Below, piece after piece: positions 11,387 to 23,947 of a stretch of 64,000 nt of DNA. Source of the stretch: Thamnidium elegans (Eukaryota > Mucoromycota > Mucoromycetes > Mucorales > Mucoraceae); assembly GCA_025201345.1 (NCBI GenBank), contig JAIXMG010000028.1, positions 374,001 to 438,000 of the forward strand, read 5' to 3'. Made by a program: the position numbers and the translations under genes. How positions within the stretch are numbered: position 1 is the stretch's first letter; every line of letters starts with the position of its first letter. A model generated the notes under the pieces. That model saw only the letters and a list, made by a program, of their open reading frames with translations. It was not told the DNA's origin and made no database searches.

Positions 11387-12291
11387 ATGGAACCTCATAC
11401 TTATTCTGATCAGGAACTATTATCTGACTTGTTTGGTTTCTTACCAACTCGCCTCACTGATAGGCTCTATGATATCATGAACGCATGCGTATATAATATT
11501 TTCGATGGCATTACTGAAAAGCTTACTTCCACTTGTCCTGAAAAAGAGTTTGAAATAGCAGAGGTACAACAACAACAACAACGACAGCAACAACAACAAA
11601 AAAAAAGAAGCTTTATACTTTGTCCAACTATTTTTTTTTCTTAATTCTGTAGGCACTTCGTTCATTTGAAAAACAAGTAGAAATGGACTTGGATGCTGCA
11701 TTTAATATCTTTCAAGACTATTTACTTGGTTCCGTATTAGCTGTACCACGTACTTTAGATATAAGATATGATGATATCACAGGTATTCGAACTGATTTAA
11801 CTCAAGAACACGAAGATGCTCTAGATGAAAGTTTAGATGCACTTCGAAAAAAAATTATAGCAGTAAGTTCTTTTTATGTATTTATGTCAATAATTTATTG
11901 ATATATTTTTTTACGTGTAGCAAAAAAGGCTAAATCACTTTCTTAAAAAGAGGGTAGATAGTATGCAAGGTGAATTGAGTTCAATGGATGAATACAGTCA
12001 AATTTTATCATTTTTATCTGAAGTACCTGAGAAACATAAAGGTAAAAAAAAAAAAAAAAAAAAGTATACAAGTTTATAGAAAAAAAAAATAATTGATATA
12101 TTATAGTGATTGATATTGAGTTTTCAACTGAAAATGTAAAGGAAAGCTTAGATAAATTAAAAAAAGCGATATTGCAAGCACTTCCTATATTACAAGATAA
12201 TTTTAAAGACATCAAACCAGAAGAGAGAACACTGCAAATAAGATCAGCAATACAAGAACAATTAAAATTATTAAGTAAAAAGCAATATTAA
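11387..12291 (+). CDS. MIS12: Kinetochore protein MIS12 (Mtw1)
   Basis: Subunit of the MIND/MIS12 complex that links centromeric CENP-C to the NDC80 microtubule-binding complex. Four exons: 11387-11563, 11653-11862, 11921-12041, 12107-12291, giving 230 aa, the usual fungal size. The N-terminal block SDLFGFLPTRLTDRLYDIMN with ..VYNIFDGITEKL is the Mis12 family signature (head I helices), followed by helical segments (ALDESLDALRKKIIA, RLNHFLKKRVDSM) and a C-terminal helix ([11 protein letters not shown]). The start at 11387 is the first ATG in frame; the open frame extends upstream only with non-ATG codons. Its stop codon overlaps the stop of the convergent VPS15 gene by 2 bp, and the two CDSs share 12289-12290. 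Confidence 0.88.
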
Positions 12292-15200
12292 GATACAACT
12301 TTAATAACACCATCTCTATCAGCACTAATTATCAAAGGGTAGGTTGTTTCTGTCACTAAAATAATATCCGTAATTGCATCTGTATGATTTCTCAATAAAT
12401 ATTGTTGTTGGGCAATTGCATTATTATTTCCAGCTTGATTTGATGCATTAAATCCTGTACGACTTCCTACATTTGTCATATTTTGATTTCTATTAGAATG
12501 TGTAAATTCAAAGTGAAATTTCATATTTTCAAATGTGTTTGTACTATAATTATTGTTAGTTTTTAAGAGAATTCAAGCTGTGTGTGTGTATTTTTTCGTT
12601 TTTACCTGTATCTGGGTTTAGCTTCATCAATATCTAATCCAAGTACTACTCCGGAATTTTCAACTCGTGATGTATCCCAGAATCGAATCTTTCGATCCGA
12701 TCCGCCTGTAATCATAAACTTGCAATCAAAAGGTGATGCAATAGCTCGAACAGAATTTTCAGTAAAATTCGATTCATTATTAGTAAACGAGTTCACTAGT
12801 ATATCTGTATCACTAGGTGCTTCTAATGCCTTGTAAGCTTCCAACATAACTCCAGTCGTTTTTTCATCTCCTGCTTTTACAGCAAATACCTCCACACATT
12901 GTAATGTAACAATATCCCATACAGATATTTCATTTCTACCTGCTGCAATCATAACATGTTTATTTTCAGTACGTGGATCATGATTCAGTACCAATGCACT
13001 AATTCGACTCTTGCTAGGATGAAGCCACGATCTTAATGGGAATTGGAATCTTAAATCGTACATAGTTAAAATACCTCGCATGGTACCAACCAGAAGCCAT
13101 GTATGTAATTTATCCACTGTCATGGCTGTAATAATACCGTGACTCTTGGCATTTTTTAGTTTCCAAATAACTTCCATTGTTAGCAAATCCAATCCATAAA
13201 TGTTTCCTTTGGTAGTTGCAAACATTAATATAGATTTCGATCCAGCCATTGTATTTGACGCATCTGACATTATTATAAATTAAAATATCTATTATGTATC
13301 TATTTATCTATAACTTACTGCTTGTAAAGTGTTTTAATATAATAGCATGTTCATCTACCAACTGATATTCACGCACAGTAACGCATTTAGAAAACTTTAA
13401 AGCGGGACCTGCGTTACGAATATCCACACTAAAAAAAAAAAAATACGTTTAGTGATTAAAACACATAATAAGAATACATCACACTTTACCGGAATACATG
13501 AATACTTCCATTATCAGAAGCAGCAGCGATACTATATGTTTGCTCAATAAATGTTAAGCATTTAATTCTTCCTCCTTGTTGATTGTAAGTAGCTCGAGAC
13601 CGATTGGTGACATTTCTTTCTAATCTAGAGCAATCCCAGATACGAACAGATCCATCATCAGAACAAGACGCAAACAATAAATTATCCCAAGAGATGGCAA
13701 GTTGATTAATAGTAGCAGTATGTTCAGTAAAATGAGCAACAAGTGTACCCTCTGGTTTCCAATTATTGATGTTTTTAGAAATGGGTGTTCCTTGTGTCAA
13801 TCTTCGAATACGTTTCATTACTGCTGGGTCTGGAGAAAACTCTATATATAAAAATACTTTGAATATATGGTTCCAAAATCATTTTTCTTTTCTTTTTTTT
13901 TACCTGGTATATGAGGTGGAAATGCTTCCATAGCAATTTTATACAATAGTTTTTGTAAATGAGCGTAACCGACTATACATTGAAACGATTTAGTAAAAAA
14001 AAAATGAGCCTCAATGTATATGTATAAAACTAACCTGAACTAATATCTTCCAAATACTCTTTGGGATAAGTTTCATCATTACTACTTTGCTTATCTTGCG
14101 ATAATAGACTCAACTCTACAGGATCTCCAATACGAGCATTTTTACCTTTAATAGCATCCATAGTCAAAATAATACCTAAAATTTGGCGTTAGTTTTTTTT
14201 TTTAAAAAAAAAGTGATTTTTGTTATTGCTTACTTTTAGGTCTTTCGAGACTTTTGGGTATACTTGACCCGTAAGCATAATCAGAGGGGCTGGGTATAGG
14301 TGAATTAAATGTACGACTTCCACTTTTCATGATAGGAATCGAGGAAGATCGTTCATGGTGGTAATGAGACTCTCTGCCGGCAGTATTAGGAGAAAGTGCT
14401 TGGATATGAGGTTGGTTAGCAATTCGACTCAGTTTACACACATCTTCTCGAGGACGAGATTCTGTAATTGATCTTGGTATTACGGATGTCGATGCTTTTT
14501 GGCTACGGAATAAAATATCAATAAAAAAAAAAGACATATAGAAAAAAAATAATATTTACGAGTGATCAGAAGATTTGATAGGTAGCGAATTGGTGGTTTT
14601 CAACTTTATAGAACGTAATTTTTGTGATAGATCAGGTAGAAAAACTGTCATGGGAGTCACATTAAGATTCTTTAAAAGAACTTCACCACGCTCCATTCCA
14701 AAATCATCTGTAGTTTTGGGTCGACTACCAAAGAAAAAAAAAAAAAGTAAATATACTGTGGTTATAATGTTTATGTGTCTTTTACCTCATCTTTGTTTTG
14801 GATACTTTAAATACATATTCACGCATAAATCGTAACTTTTCTTCGTCATCAACAGACATACCAAATGTTCTTAGCCGCTCAATATACATTTCATCTCTGT
14901 AACATTAAAGTTTTTAGTTTTTTGTAATTCACAAGGTTTATATACATACTCTTGCGAGTTATCGTGATGTTCTTCAACCATAAAGCTATTAAACAAAGAA
15001 GCTGTGTATATATATATTAGATATCAAATTATATAGTAAGGTCAGTACGAAATATTTACTTTGTCGGTGCGTTGAACCAGAAGACGCGGATCGAGGTGAT
15101 TTCATTGATGTACTTTCTTTAGGAGGTTTCGTATTTTGAAGTTTCCAAAAGTTAGATTTAGTGGTAGCTTTTGTAGCCCAAATAATGGCCTGCTCATATA

Positions 15201-18200
15201 CTTGGCGAGGAACCTACAGCAACAATAACAAAAAGTGAGTTCATCTATTATAGATTTTTCATCAACTTTACTTACAGGAGTTTCTATATTTTGAAGTAAG
15301 GTCTCTTCATTTATCTCTGCAATATCAGATCGTAAAAAGGGACGAATCATTGGGTATACAATACACCAAAGATCAGTTTTAGGTAAATGTTTAGCTGTGG
15401 ATGCAATGAACCCTACAGAACCATTCCGAATCCAAGCATTAGGATGGCACAGCAATGGCCAAATAACTCCAACCAATTCCCAAAGTTTCATTTTCTGGAA
15501 TAAACCTAGATCAGCTAAACTAGTTAACGAATTTAGAACTTTTTCAACAACAAATTCCTCGGCATCTATACTCTTATAAGGTTAGATAAACTTTTTTTTT
15601 TATACAAAAATATTTTAAAACGTTTGTACCTGTTAGCGCTTGAATCATCAACGGTAAAATATATTCTTCTAAGCTTCTAGCGCCTACAAATGTACCAACT
15701 CCTTTAATACTTTCAAAAAATGCACTACGAAGCATCCAATCTTTATCGTTCAGGTAGGTAATCATATGACTTAATAATACATCGTTGGCCTTTTGTCTTC
15801 CAAAAAAGACGCATAAACAGGTAATATTCGTCAATAATGCTCTCTTTACAGAACTTTCGCTATCAATTAATAAAATGGTTGCTTGCTCTTGAATGACGGC
15901 GTGTAAATCTTGAAGTGAAGAATCGTATGCTGACTAGATATATAATATGAATACATGTTAAATAAATAGGGGGGGGGGGAGACTTACCTCAAAGTTAAGA
16001 TCCTCTGAGTCCATATCATTTATAGGATATACGTTGTCGGCTTTCAGCAGTTGTGTCATTTCTAAAAATCGAAGGGCCGTTTCAGCTATTAAAGCTATAC
16101 AACTAGCATAAGTAGATCGAACAAGAACATCAGGATCGGTAGAGAAAGGTCGAATGCTGGGTATAATATATTCTGGGAAAATGCGAGCATTGATAGGAGA
16201 AATAGATTCGACCATACACAACTACAAAAAAAAAGTGGTTGATAAATAAATAAAAGTTATGGTCATAGATATATATATATACATTTTTACTTACCACTTG
16301 AGTTAATGTCTTGATCGTATTAGCTCTTACTAAGGATGATTCATCCGTTAATAAGACAATGAGATAAGGTACTAATCGATCCAGTTTTACATCGTCAGGA
16401 AGTCGTTCAGCTAAACCCAATAGGATATCAAGCGCTTTTAATTTTGAGCTTGGATAAAGTGTGTTTCTTATCAAAGAGCAAACAAATGATAATAGGATTA
16501 ATGATCCTTCCTCTAATATTTACATGTAAGTTTTTTTTTTTCCCTAAAAAATGAATCTGTATCGTGTACTTACCTCCAGGTTTGTAAGAAACAGGCGAAC
16601 TCTCAGTATCGCTAGAGGAATAACTGAGTATATTTGAAGTAGGTGGGAATAAAATCTATGCGAACAAGAAAAAGTAAGAACACTAGTTTTCTTTTTGCCA
16701 GTATTTTTTTACTTACAGAAGAAGCTGTTGTTGTATTAGATAGTTCAGTTCTTGCTCTACGTTTTTCACCTTCATTTATATCATCACAAGGAAACGATAT
16801 AAAATACATGATTTTTTCAAAATCATAAAATATAAGTTCAATCTTTTCATCAGCATCAGTTAATTTCCTGCTGTTGACACTTGGATAAGCAGATGATAAA
16901 GCGGACATGATGGTAGACTCTGGTTGTTGGTGTTGATTATCCACTTTGTCGATTAAAGAACTCATATACTGATATAAGAAAGAATAAAAATAATGTGGAA
17001 ATGCTTTTCCATGCCATGCTGAAAGGTATTCCTCTGCTGTCAATCGAGACGTTGGATCGATTTGAATCATATGTTTAACCATATCCTAACAGGAAAAAAA
17101 AAGGGAGAGTTAAAACACGAGTAAAGAGAGGAAACTACTGCTTATAACTTACTCTTATATTTTTATCTTCGATCTTCTCTAAACTTGCGTTGGGACTGTA
17201 TTCTCCACTTCGATATTTGAAAAGTTGCGATAAGGTAAATAAAGGAGTACCTTCCAAAAACAGTTCAGCGATTACACATCTAATAACATCAAGTTGGTAA
17301 GTGCTTTTTTTTTTTCACTACTATTGCTTAACTTACCCAACTGAGAAAATATCCATTGCAGAAGTAAGTTCACTTTTATAATTATTCGCTGCCAATTCTT
17401 TCTATTTCGTTAATGTGTTATGAATTTTTCTTTTTATATATACGATAACAAAGGATCATTTACCATTCTATAATCTATCTCAGTGCCAGATTTATAAAAT
17501 CGCTCGGGAGCAATGTAACAAGTTCTTCTATGCGATGTATCGAAAAAGAAGGAAAAATCAGCAGGATTATCCTATATCAAAGTGATCAGTCGTATATTTA
17601 AAAGACGATTACGCTCAAATTGGGTTACCTCTGGTAAATAAGTTGGTTTATAAAACGCGTAATCCACTAAAAAAGTCCAATTCCAAGATGTTACCAATAC
17701 ATTCTCTGTCTTGATATCACCATGGTACACGTTTTTAGCATGTGAATCTGCAACACCTTTTAATAATTGATATGCAATCCACTTTTTTTCGATAATAGTT
17801 AAAAAAGGTCGAGTGCTGCATTATAAAATATTAGTTAAAAAATATATACATATATATATATTTATATTAAGTTTGTACCTGATCCTATCATATAAACTAC
17901 TATAAAGGTATTGTCGAACCAATAATGTTGCTTGCTTTGTATTTAATATTCTCTGAAAATAAAAAGCGTTGGGTACTCGTTGTAATGCTTCTTGCTCCTC
18001 TACATATTCATTGTTAGATGAGATAAACAAAAACAGCTTTTTATATTATTATTACCGTTAAACTTTTTTACTTGTTTTAATAAGGACATGCCTGATTCAG
18101 GTTTAACAAATAATTTGATAACGACATAGCCATCTTTATGTCTCCCACGTAAAGTTTTCATAAATCGAGCTGCTCCAATACTAAAGTTTGCATAAATCGT

Positions 18201-18339
18201 TAAAAAAAAAATTTTGTTACATGGGGGTTTTATGGAGGAAGAAAGATAGTTGCCTCTTTTCATAATACACGTCGCCTAATTCGCTTACATAGCTTCCGAT
18301 GGCTGCAATATCTGTAAAGTTTGATATATTATTCCCCAT
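12288..18339 (-). CDS. VPS15: VPS15, PI3-kinase regulatory subunit / pseudokinase
   Basis: Scaffold of the VPS34 class III PI3-kinase complexes for autophagy and endosomal sorting. 24 exons (minus, 5' to 3'): 18339-18254, 18180-18056, 17999-17879, 17815-17629, 17571-17464, 17401-17337, 17279-17153, 17085-16717, 16655-16574, 16512-16295, 16221-15988, 15933-15630, 15565-15276, 15213-15060, 15001-14950, 14896-14786, 14724-14560, 14502-14234, 14175-14035, 13972-13904, 13841-13490, 13428-13319, 13263-12606, 12543-12288; 4653 nt, 1550 aa. N-terminal MGNN suits myristoylation. The kinase domain has [16 protein letters not shown] and LVDYAF where active kinases have DFG. HEAT repeats follow (about 440-830), then C-terminal WD repeats (about 1110-1550) with [14 protein letters not shown] and [13 protein letters not shown], ending RDGVIKVVS. 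The first intron is best read as GC-AG. Confidence 0.93.
18181..18253 (-). other. Probable GC-AG intron 1 of VPS15
   Basis: The donor reads AG|GCAACT and the acceptor TTTAG. Splicing here joins ..DVYYEK to [13 protein letters not shown], which matches the family spacing at the start of the VPS15 kinase domain. The only GT alternative (donor at 18220) makes a 40 nt intron and adds eleven residues without family support. Confidence 0.65.
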
Positions 18340-19056
18340 CCGTTCAAACTGCAGTAAAAAGAAAACCGTTTGTTTTCTGTTTGTTACGAAGCAGGTTTAC
18401 TTTGAATGTGACCTGCTTACTCTCAAAGTCATGTGATATTAAAGTATAAAGAAAATATGAAACATGTCAATAGGGGGAAGTGACATTGATGATATAAGTA
18501 CGCACAAATAAAATCTAAAAGTAAAGTATGACGGCGTAATGTATATATGTATATATACGCACGCTTGAGTTTATCTAGTATAATATTTACTTTTTGAAGA
18601 GTATGTAATTTTTAGTATGAAGACTACAATTATCAAAATATTAGTAGCTTATCAAGAGGTTAATTGCAACAAAAGTATATATTGGAGGTTTAGCATCCTG
18701 TGTATATACGAGTTTACTTTCAATCTTTCTTTTAACAAGTAACTAATAAAGTTAAATTAGTTTATAATTTTTGATCTCTTTCAGGAACATACACCAAAAG
18801 ATAAAATCGATATGAGTGTTGGTGACACCTAAACGTAGATAGAACACTACGTCCATAACCGTGAGTATTCTTTCAAGCTTCAAGAGACTGATTATCCAAT
18901 GGATAGATCTAATACAGAGCTAAATCCATATTTTGTGTCACGTGTCTAAATGATAGCATAAAGGTCGTGGGAAAATCCATAAAGGATTAAAAAAAAAAAG
19001 ATAGATTTGTTACCTTTTCTTTTTTGTTCTTTTTTTTTATATAAACACATACGGAA
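18340..19056. other. Divergent promoter region, VPS15 / MCCC2
   Basis: 717 bp between two divergent genes with no ORF. It contains AT-rich, partly palindromic stretches near 18540-18560 and a T-rich pyrimidine tract just before the MCCC2 start. No specific regulatory site could be assigned. Confidence 0.5.
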
Positions 19057-21292
19057 ATGTTATCTCAAAGATTAATTCAACATACTTCTCGCATTTCAAG
19101 ACCTGCTTTTAATACTTTACTTAGAGCTAAGTTCCATTCTCTTCATGAAGATAGTTCCTCTGTCTTGCCTAACAATGTTGAAACTGCTAGTGCCTCTTTC
19201 AAGGTAAAACAAGAGAAAATGGTTTGACGTAAAAAGAAACTTATGTGTATTTATTTTGGGTTAGGAAAATGCCGAAAAAATGCAAAGATTGGTTGATGAT
19301 TTAAACTTGACAACCGAAAAGATTAAACTTGGTAAGAGAGAGATATAGAAATGAGGAATAAGGATTTAAGTTTTACTTATAACTTTACTTAGGTGGTGGA
19401 GAGGCTGCACGCAAGAGACATTTATCTAGAAAGAAGATGCTTCCTAGAGAAAGGTACAATATTTTTTAAGCTTCTTTTTTCCAGTATTATTAAATCGTTT
19501 TTTTTTTGTAGAATTAACCGTTTATTGGATCCCAAGTAAGTAACGATATAAATGTTTATATATGTGTAAATTAACCTCTTTTTTACTTGTAGCTCTCCTT
19601 TCCTCGAACTTTCTGCTTTAGCAGGTTATGAATTATATGATGATGATGTCCCTGCTGGTAGTATTATCACTGGTATTGGACGCGTGAATGGGTAAAATAT
19701 TTAATTTTTGAATTGGTCGTGGGAAACTAAAACTGAGTTTTAATAGTGTCGAATGTATGGTTGTAGCCAACGATCCTACTGTCAAGGTAACATAAAAGAT
19801 ATTTCTGGTCATTACTTTTTTCTCACAATCATTTTTTCTATTTCTAGGGTGGATCTTATTACCCAATTACAGGTAACTTAAAAGACAATTGTATTATTCA
19901 TTTATTATTACTAATACTATCATCACTATAGTCAAGAAGCATCTTCGTGCTCAAGAAATCGCAAAGGAGAATAACCTTCCTTGTATTTACCTTGGTAAGT
20001 TGTTATCTTTTTATCTTTGTAATAATAATAATAACATTTCTTATAATTATTAGTTGATTCCGGAGGAGCTAACCTTCCTAGACAAGCTGATGTCTTCCCT
20101 GATCGTGAACATTTTGGTCGTATTTTCTATAACCAAGCCAACATGTCCTCTCAAGGTATTCCTCAAATTGCCGCTGTTATGGGTTCATGTACTGCTGGTG
20201 GTGCCTATGTTCCTGCTATGGCTGATGAAAGTATTATTGTCAAGAACCAAGGTACCATTTTCTTGGCTGGTCCCCCTCTTGTCAAAGCCGCTATTGGTGA
20301 AGTGATTAGCCCTGAAGACTTAGGTGGTGCTGATCTTCATTGTAGAACCTCTGGTGTTACTGATCATTATGCTCTTGATGATGAGCATGCGCTTGTATTG
20401 GCTCGTAGAGCTATTGGTACTTTAAACAGAGTCAAGAAGCCTCAATTGGACACTCGTGTTCCCGAGGAACCTTTATACTCTTCCGAAGAAATTGGTGGTA
20501 TTGTTGGTGATAACTTGAGAAAGCCTTTTGACAGCAAGAACATTATTTCTCGTATTGTTGATGGCAGTAAATTTGCTGAATTCAAGGAGAACTATGGTAC
20601 CACACTTGTTACTGGTTTTGCACATATCCACGGTAACCCCGTTGGTATTGTTGCTAACAACGGTATTCTCTTTTCTGAATCTGCTCTCAAGGGTGCTCAT
20701 TTCATTCAATTGTGTTCTCAACGTGGTATCCCTCTTGTCTTCCTTCAAAATATTACTGGTTTCATGGTCGGTTCTTCTGCTGAAGCTGGTGGTATTGCAA
20801 AGAACGGTGCTAAGCTTGTCAACGCTGTTTCTTGCGCCAAGGTTCCCAAGTTCACTATTATCACTGGTGGTAGTTTCGGTGCTGGTAATTACGGTATGTG
20901 TGGTCGTGCATACTCTCCTAGATTCTTGTGGATGTGGCCTGTAAGTTTAGAGCAAAAGAAGAAGCGATAAGATAGTTACTAATTTTTATTTATTCTAGAA
21001 CGCTCGTATTTCTGTTATGGGGGGTGAACAAAGTGCCAAGGTATTAGCTCAAATTACAAGAGAAAGCAAAGCAAAGAGAGGAGAATCTTGGTCCGAAGAA
21101 GAAGAAGAGAAATTCATGGAACCTATTCGTGAAAAGTACGAAGCAGAAGGCCACCCTTACTTCTCCAGTGCCAGATTATGGGATGATGGCGTTATCAACC
21201 CTCGTGACACACGTACTGTTCTCGGATTAGCTCTTAGCGCTTCGTTGAACGCTCCTATCGAAAAGACAAACTTTGGTATCTTTAGAATGTAA
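19057..21292 (+). CDS. MCCC2: Methylcrotonoyl-CoA carboxylase beta subunit
   Basis: Carboxyltransferase subunit of mitochondrial 3-methylcrotonyl-CoA carboxylase, in leucine breakdown; it works with a biotinylated alpha subunit not in this window. Ten exons: 19057-19203, 19265-19331, 19393-19453, 19512-19535, 19593-19691, 19747-19786, 19848-19872, 19932-19994, 20054-20940, 20999-21292, giving 568 aa. The N-terminus ([16 protein letters not shown]) is Arg/Ser-rich with no acidic residue, as in a mitochondrial presequence. Family motifs include [75 protein letters not shown] and [18 protein letters not shown], all MCC-beta rather than propionyl-CoA type. The small 5' exons include two of 24 and 25 nt, while the catalytic core is on one long exon. 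Codon use here is visibly more C-ending than in neighbours, suggesting high expression. Confidence 0.96.
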
Positions 21293-21441
21293 ACAAAATA
21301 GACTTAGTTTTTTCTTTAAAAAAATAAAAATAAAAATAAAAATATACAGTGTTAAAAATATATCATTTGAACCCAGGGAACCAAAATCCCCGGTTTTCCT
21401 TTCTTTTTTCTCTCTTTCTCTTTATATATTTATTAAAAACT

Positions 21442-21721
21442 ATGCCTTCTTCATGCAAAGAAATTAGAGAAGAGCTCATTGAATGTATGCTCAAGTCCGA
21501 TTGTGTTTTAAAAAAACGTAATACTGTAAAAGAATGTTTCAAGGAAGAGAATAAAGCTGACGTTCCTTCTGAATGTTTAAGTATCAAGAAGAGTTTCGGC
21601 GATTGTCGTCGTGGCATGGTAAGTTGAACAATGAGTTTTTACATGTATGGCTTCTGATTCATTTACTTTCTTTTAATAGATGGATCCCCGTATGCGTTTC
21701 CGTGGCAATAAAACACAATAA
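21442..21721 (+). CDS. PET191: Cytochrome c oxidase assembly factor PET191/COA5
   Basis: Small twin-CX9C protein of the mitochondrial intermembrane space needed for complex IV assembly. Two exons (21442-21618, 21680-21721) give 72 aa. Cys residues are spaced C-x9-C (CKEIREELIEC) with a further pair at CVLKKRNTVKEC, and another at ECLSIKKSFGDC; the end RMRFRGN matches the family's conserved basic C-terminus. The start is the ATG giving MPSSCKEIREEL, as in homologues. It begins 149 bp after MCCC2 in the same direction and converges with BET3. Confidence 0.93.
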
Positions 21722-21900
21722 TAATAACCCATACCAATTGAATAAAAAAAAATGTGTATTTAACGTCAAAAAAGAATTACAATAATAATCATAAAAAAGA
21801 AGTGTGTTATACAATGGAGGAGGATTTTTTTTTCTTTTACGCACTTTATACTTATAACACTAATTTTTTTTTTTTTTGGTATCATCATCTTTTTTTTCTT

Positions 21901-22667
21901 TTAATCTTCACCAACAGGTACTTCTTCTTCCAAATAACGAATCAACTTTATACGCATTTCAGTTACCTCATCGCCACGAAGAATATCACTAACAAAATGT
22001 GCTTCCACTTGCATTTGTACCATCTCAAGAGCACCACGTAAAACACCACAATAAACATTTGAATACCATAAACCACCCTCTAAAGCTTCGTCAGGTAATT
22101 CTACAAAATCGGTTAATGGATTTTCATCAAAAATCAGTGAGAATTCCTTATTATCGCTCGACCAATTGGTGATGTTTGGTGTGATATTAAGAAACATTTT
22201 GAAGCCAACCTTTTATAAAAAATGAACTCTTTTAATTTCCCCTTTTTCTGTGCGTACATATAGCGCTATTTACCTTTGATACTGCTTCTGCTGTATCTCT
22301 AAATTCAGAACAACGACCAATACCAGATCTAGCTAAAAAATCTTCTATCATACGTTGTCCAATATTATAACCCCTAAATAAACACACAATCAGGTTAATG
22401 TCATGTAAAAAAAAAGTTGTTGTCATCTAGGTCATACATTTTCTCGAGTTGCTTATTGACTTCAGTATAATCTTCAAAATCTTTAACAAGTTGAACAACC
22501 ATAGAACCATAAGTTAAAGTAAAAAGTTCGGCATTCTATTATTTGACCTTAACAACTTGCGCGTCTCTCTCTTTTTTAAATGGTCTACTTACAATCTTGT
22601 CTACTTTAGACTTCCAAACTTCATCACCTAAAGCTTTATATTGTTTCACGGCAGGATTAGAGGACAT
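21901..22667 (-). CDS. BET3: TRAPP complex subunit BET3 (TRAPPC3)
   Basis: Core subunit of the TRAPP tethering complexes that activate Ypt1/Rab1 in ER-Golgi transport. Four exons on the minus strand: 22667-22593, 22535-22438, 22373-22274, 22209-21901, giving 193 aa, exactly the usual length. Visible family features: [40 protein letters not shown] followed by the Cys that is acylated in homologues, [11 protein letters not shown], and the C-terminal [19 protein letters not shown]. All splice phases agree. It sits 179 bp from PET191 (tail to tail) and 116 bp downstream of the membrane-protein gene. Confidence 0.95.
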
Positions 22668-22783
22668 TGTCTTTTTTTTATTAGGTTTTGGGGGGTAGAA
22701 AAAAGAAAAAGTAAAAAAAAAGGGGGGAATACAAATTTAGAGCATGATGATATATCTGGCTAAACGTGACTGTGTCGAATTAG

Positions 22784-23947
22784 TTAACCCAACACTGTTG
22801 AGAAGGAATTGTTTAAACCGTTAATACCCCAACTGACATTTTCAGCAGTTTCTACATCTTTATCCATTTTTTTAATTTCTTCTTCTTCTCTCCAAAAAGC
22901 AATTTGAGCGAATACATGTCCTTTAATAATATTGGTATAAATCCAAGTAAATACAATAATGGATATTGAAGCTAACCCGAGTATAATAAAGCCCATCAAT
23001 TGATAATTACCAACATCAGTACTCGTCATTACAATAACAACTTTAACAATAAATGAAATGATTAAGATAATACCCCAAGAAATAGTCATAAATCTCATAT
23101 CGTGCCTAAATTTTGACATGTTATGGTATAAATAATCTAGTCTCTTTTGGGGAGAAGGTGGCTGTGTTGTTAAACGTAAATCATCTTGTTTTTGTAAATC
23201 TTCGCATTCATTTCTTGGCATAATCTGGTTTGCCATTTGAAACACAAGAGGCTTTAACTCAAATGATCCGATCTTTATAGGTAATGCCGATAATACACAA
23301 AGTAATCCCACAACTAATGGTACAATCGACTCACAAATAGCTGCTGTTTTTTCTTCAGGCTCAGCAATTGACTACAAATAAAATTTAGAATAAAAAGAAG
23401 ATCATCCATTTACTAGCTTGTATTACCACAATACCGGAAATAAGAAAACTGACACCAGCCACACATCCGAGAGGATCAAATGTACGATCTTTAAGCATAC
23501 GACTGATAATAACAATAACAATAACAAAGAAAGAAAAAGTTGTTAATAATAGGTACCATGATACAATCATAGTCGTCCTTACACAACCACAATACCCAAA
23601 GGAGGTGCAGATGCAACTATCATAGCGAGTACTTGACCTATGATAGGCTTTAAAATATTATACAATAAAATAGGCAAACCAATGCTCCATAAAATAGCAA
23701 TGAAAAAATTAAGAATAGGACGGCCTCTCAGAAACCCAAAACTAAATATATCTAGTAACGTGCCTAAATCCATAGCAACCTCTTCATCTTGTCGCTTCGG
23801 AGCGTATTTAAATTTATTTTGATACTCGTCGTCTTCTTCTTCGACTATTTCGTTCTCGGTATTTTGTCTATTCTGTAAAAGCTCACTAGAAGACTCACCT
23901 TGATTGTCTTGATTCACTTTATTTTCTTTGTTAAATGGCCACACCAT
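22784..23947 (-). CDS. Multi-pass membrane protein, VC0807/septation-protein-like
   Basis: Three exons on the minus strand: 23947-23583, 23502-23427, 23371-22784, giving 342 aa. After an acidic, Gln/Asn-rich N-terminus the first membrane block (GRPILNFFIAILWSIGLPIL, LKPIIGQVLAMIVASAPPLG) is followed by DRTFDPLGCVAGVSFLISG, the motif layout of the VC0807-like/intracellular-septation-A-like family. Exon 3 adds more predicted membrane segments and an amphipathic C-terminus. The first intron (23503-23582) is open in one frame and could be mistaken for coding sequence; removing it joins the family-like block LGIVVV to RMLKDRTFDPLG. Function unknown; in fungi such proteins are uncharacterised. Confidence 0.72.

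Noticed and set aside
20473..20748. Antisense and alternate-frame ORFs within MCCC2
   Set aside because: Shadows of the long catalytic exon; no start context, no family.
23385..23570. Membrane ORF inside the septation-like gene
   Set aside because: Most of it is the first intron, open by chance; splicing it out restores the family motif order.
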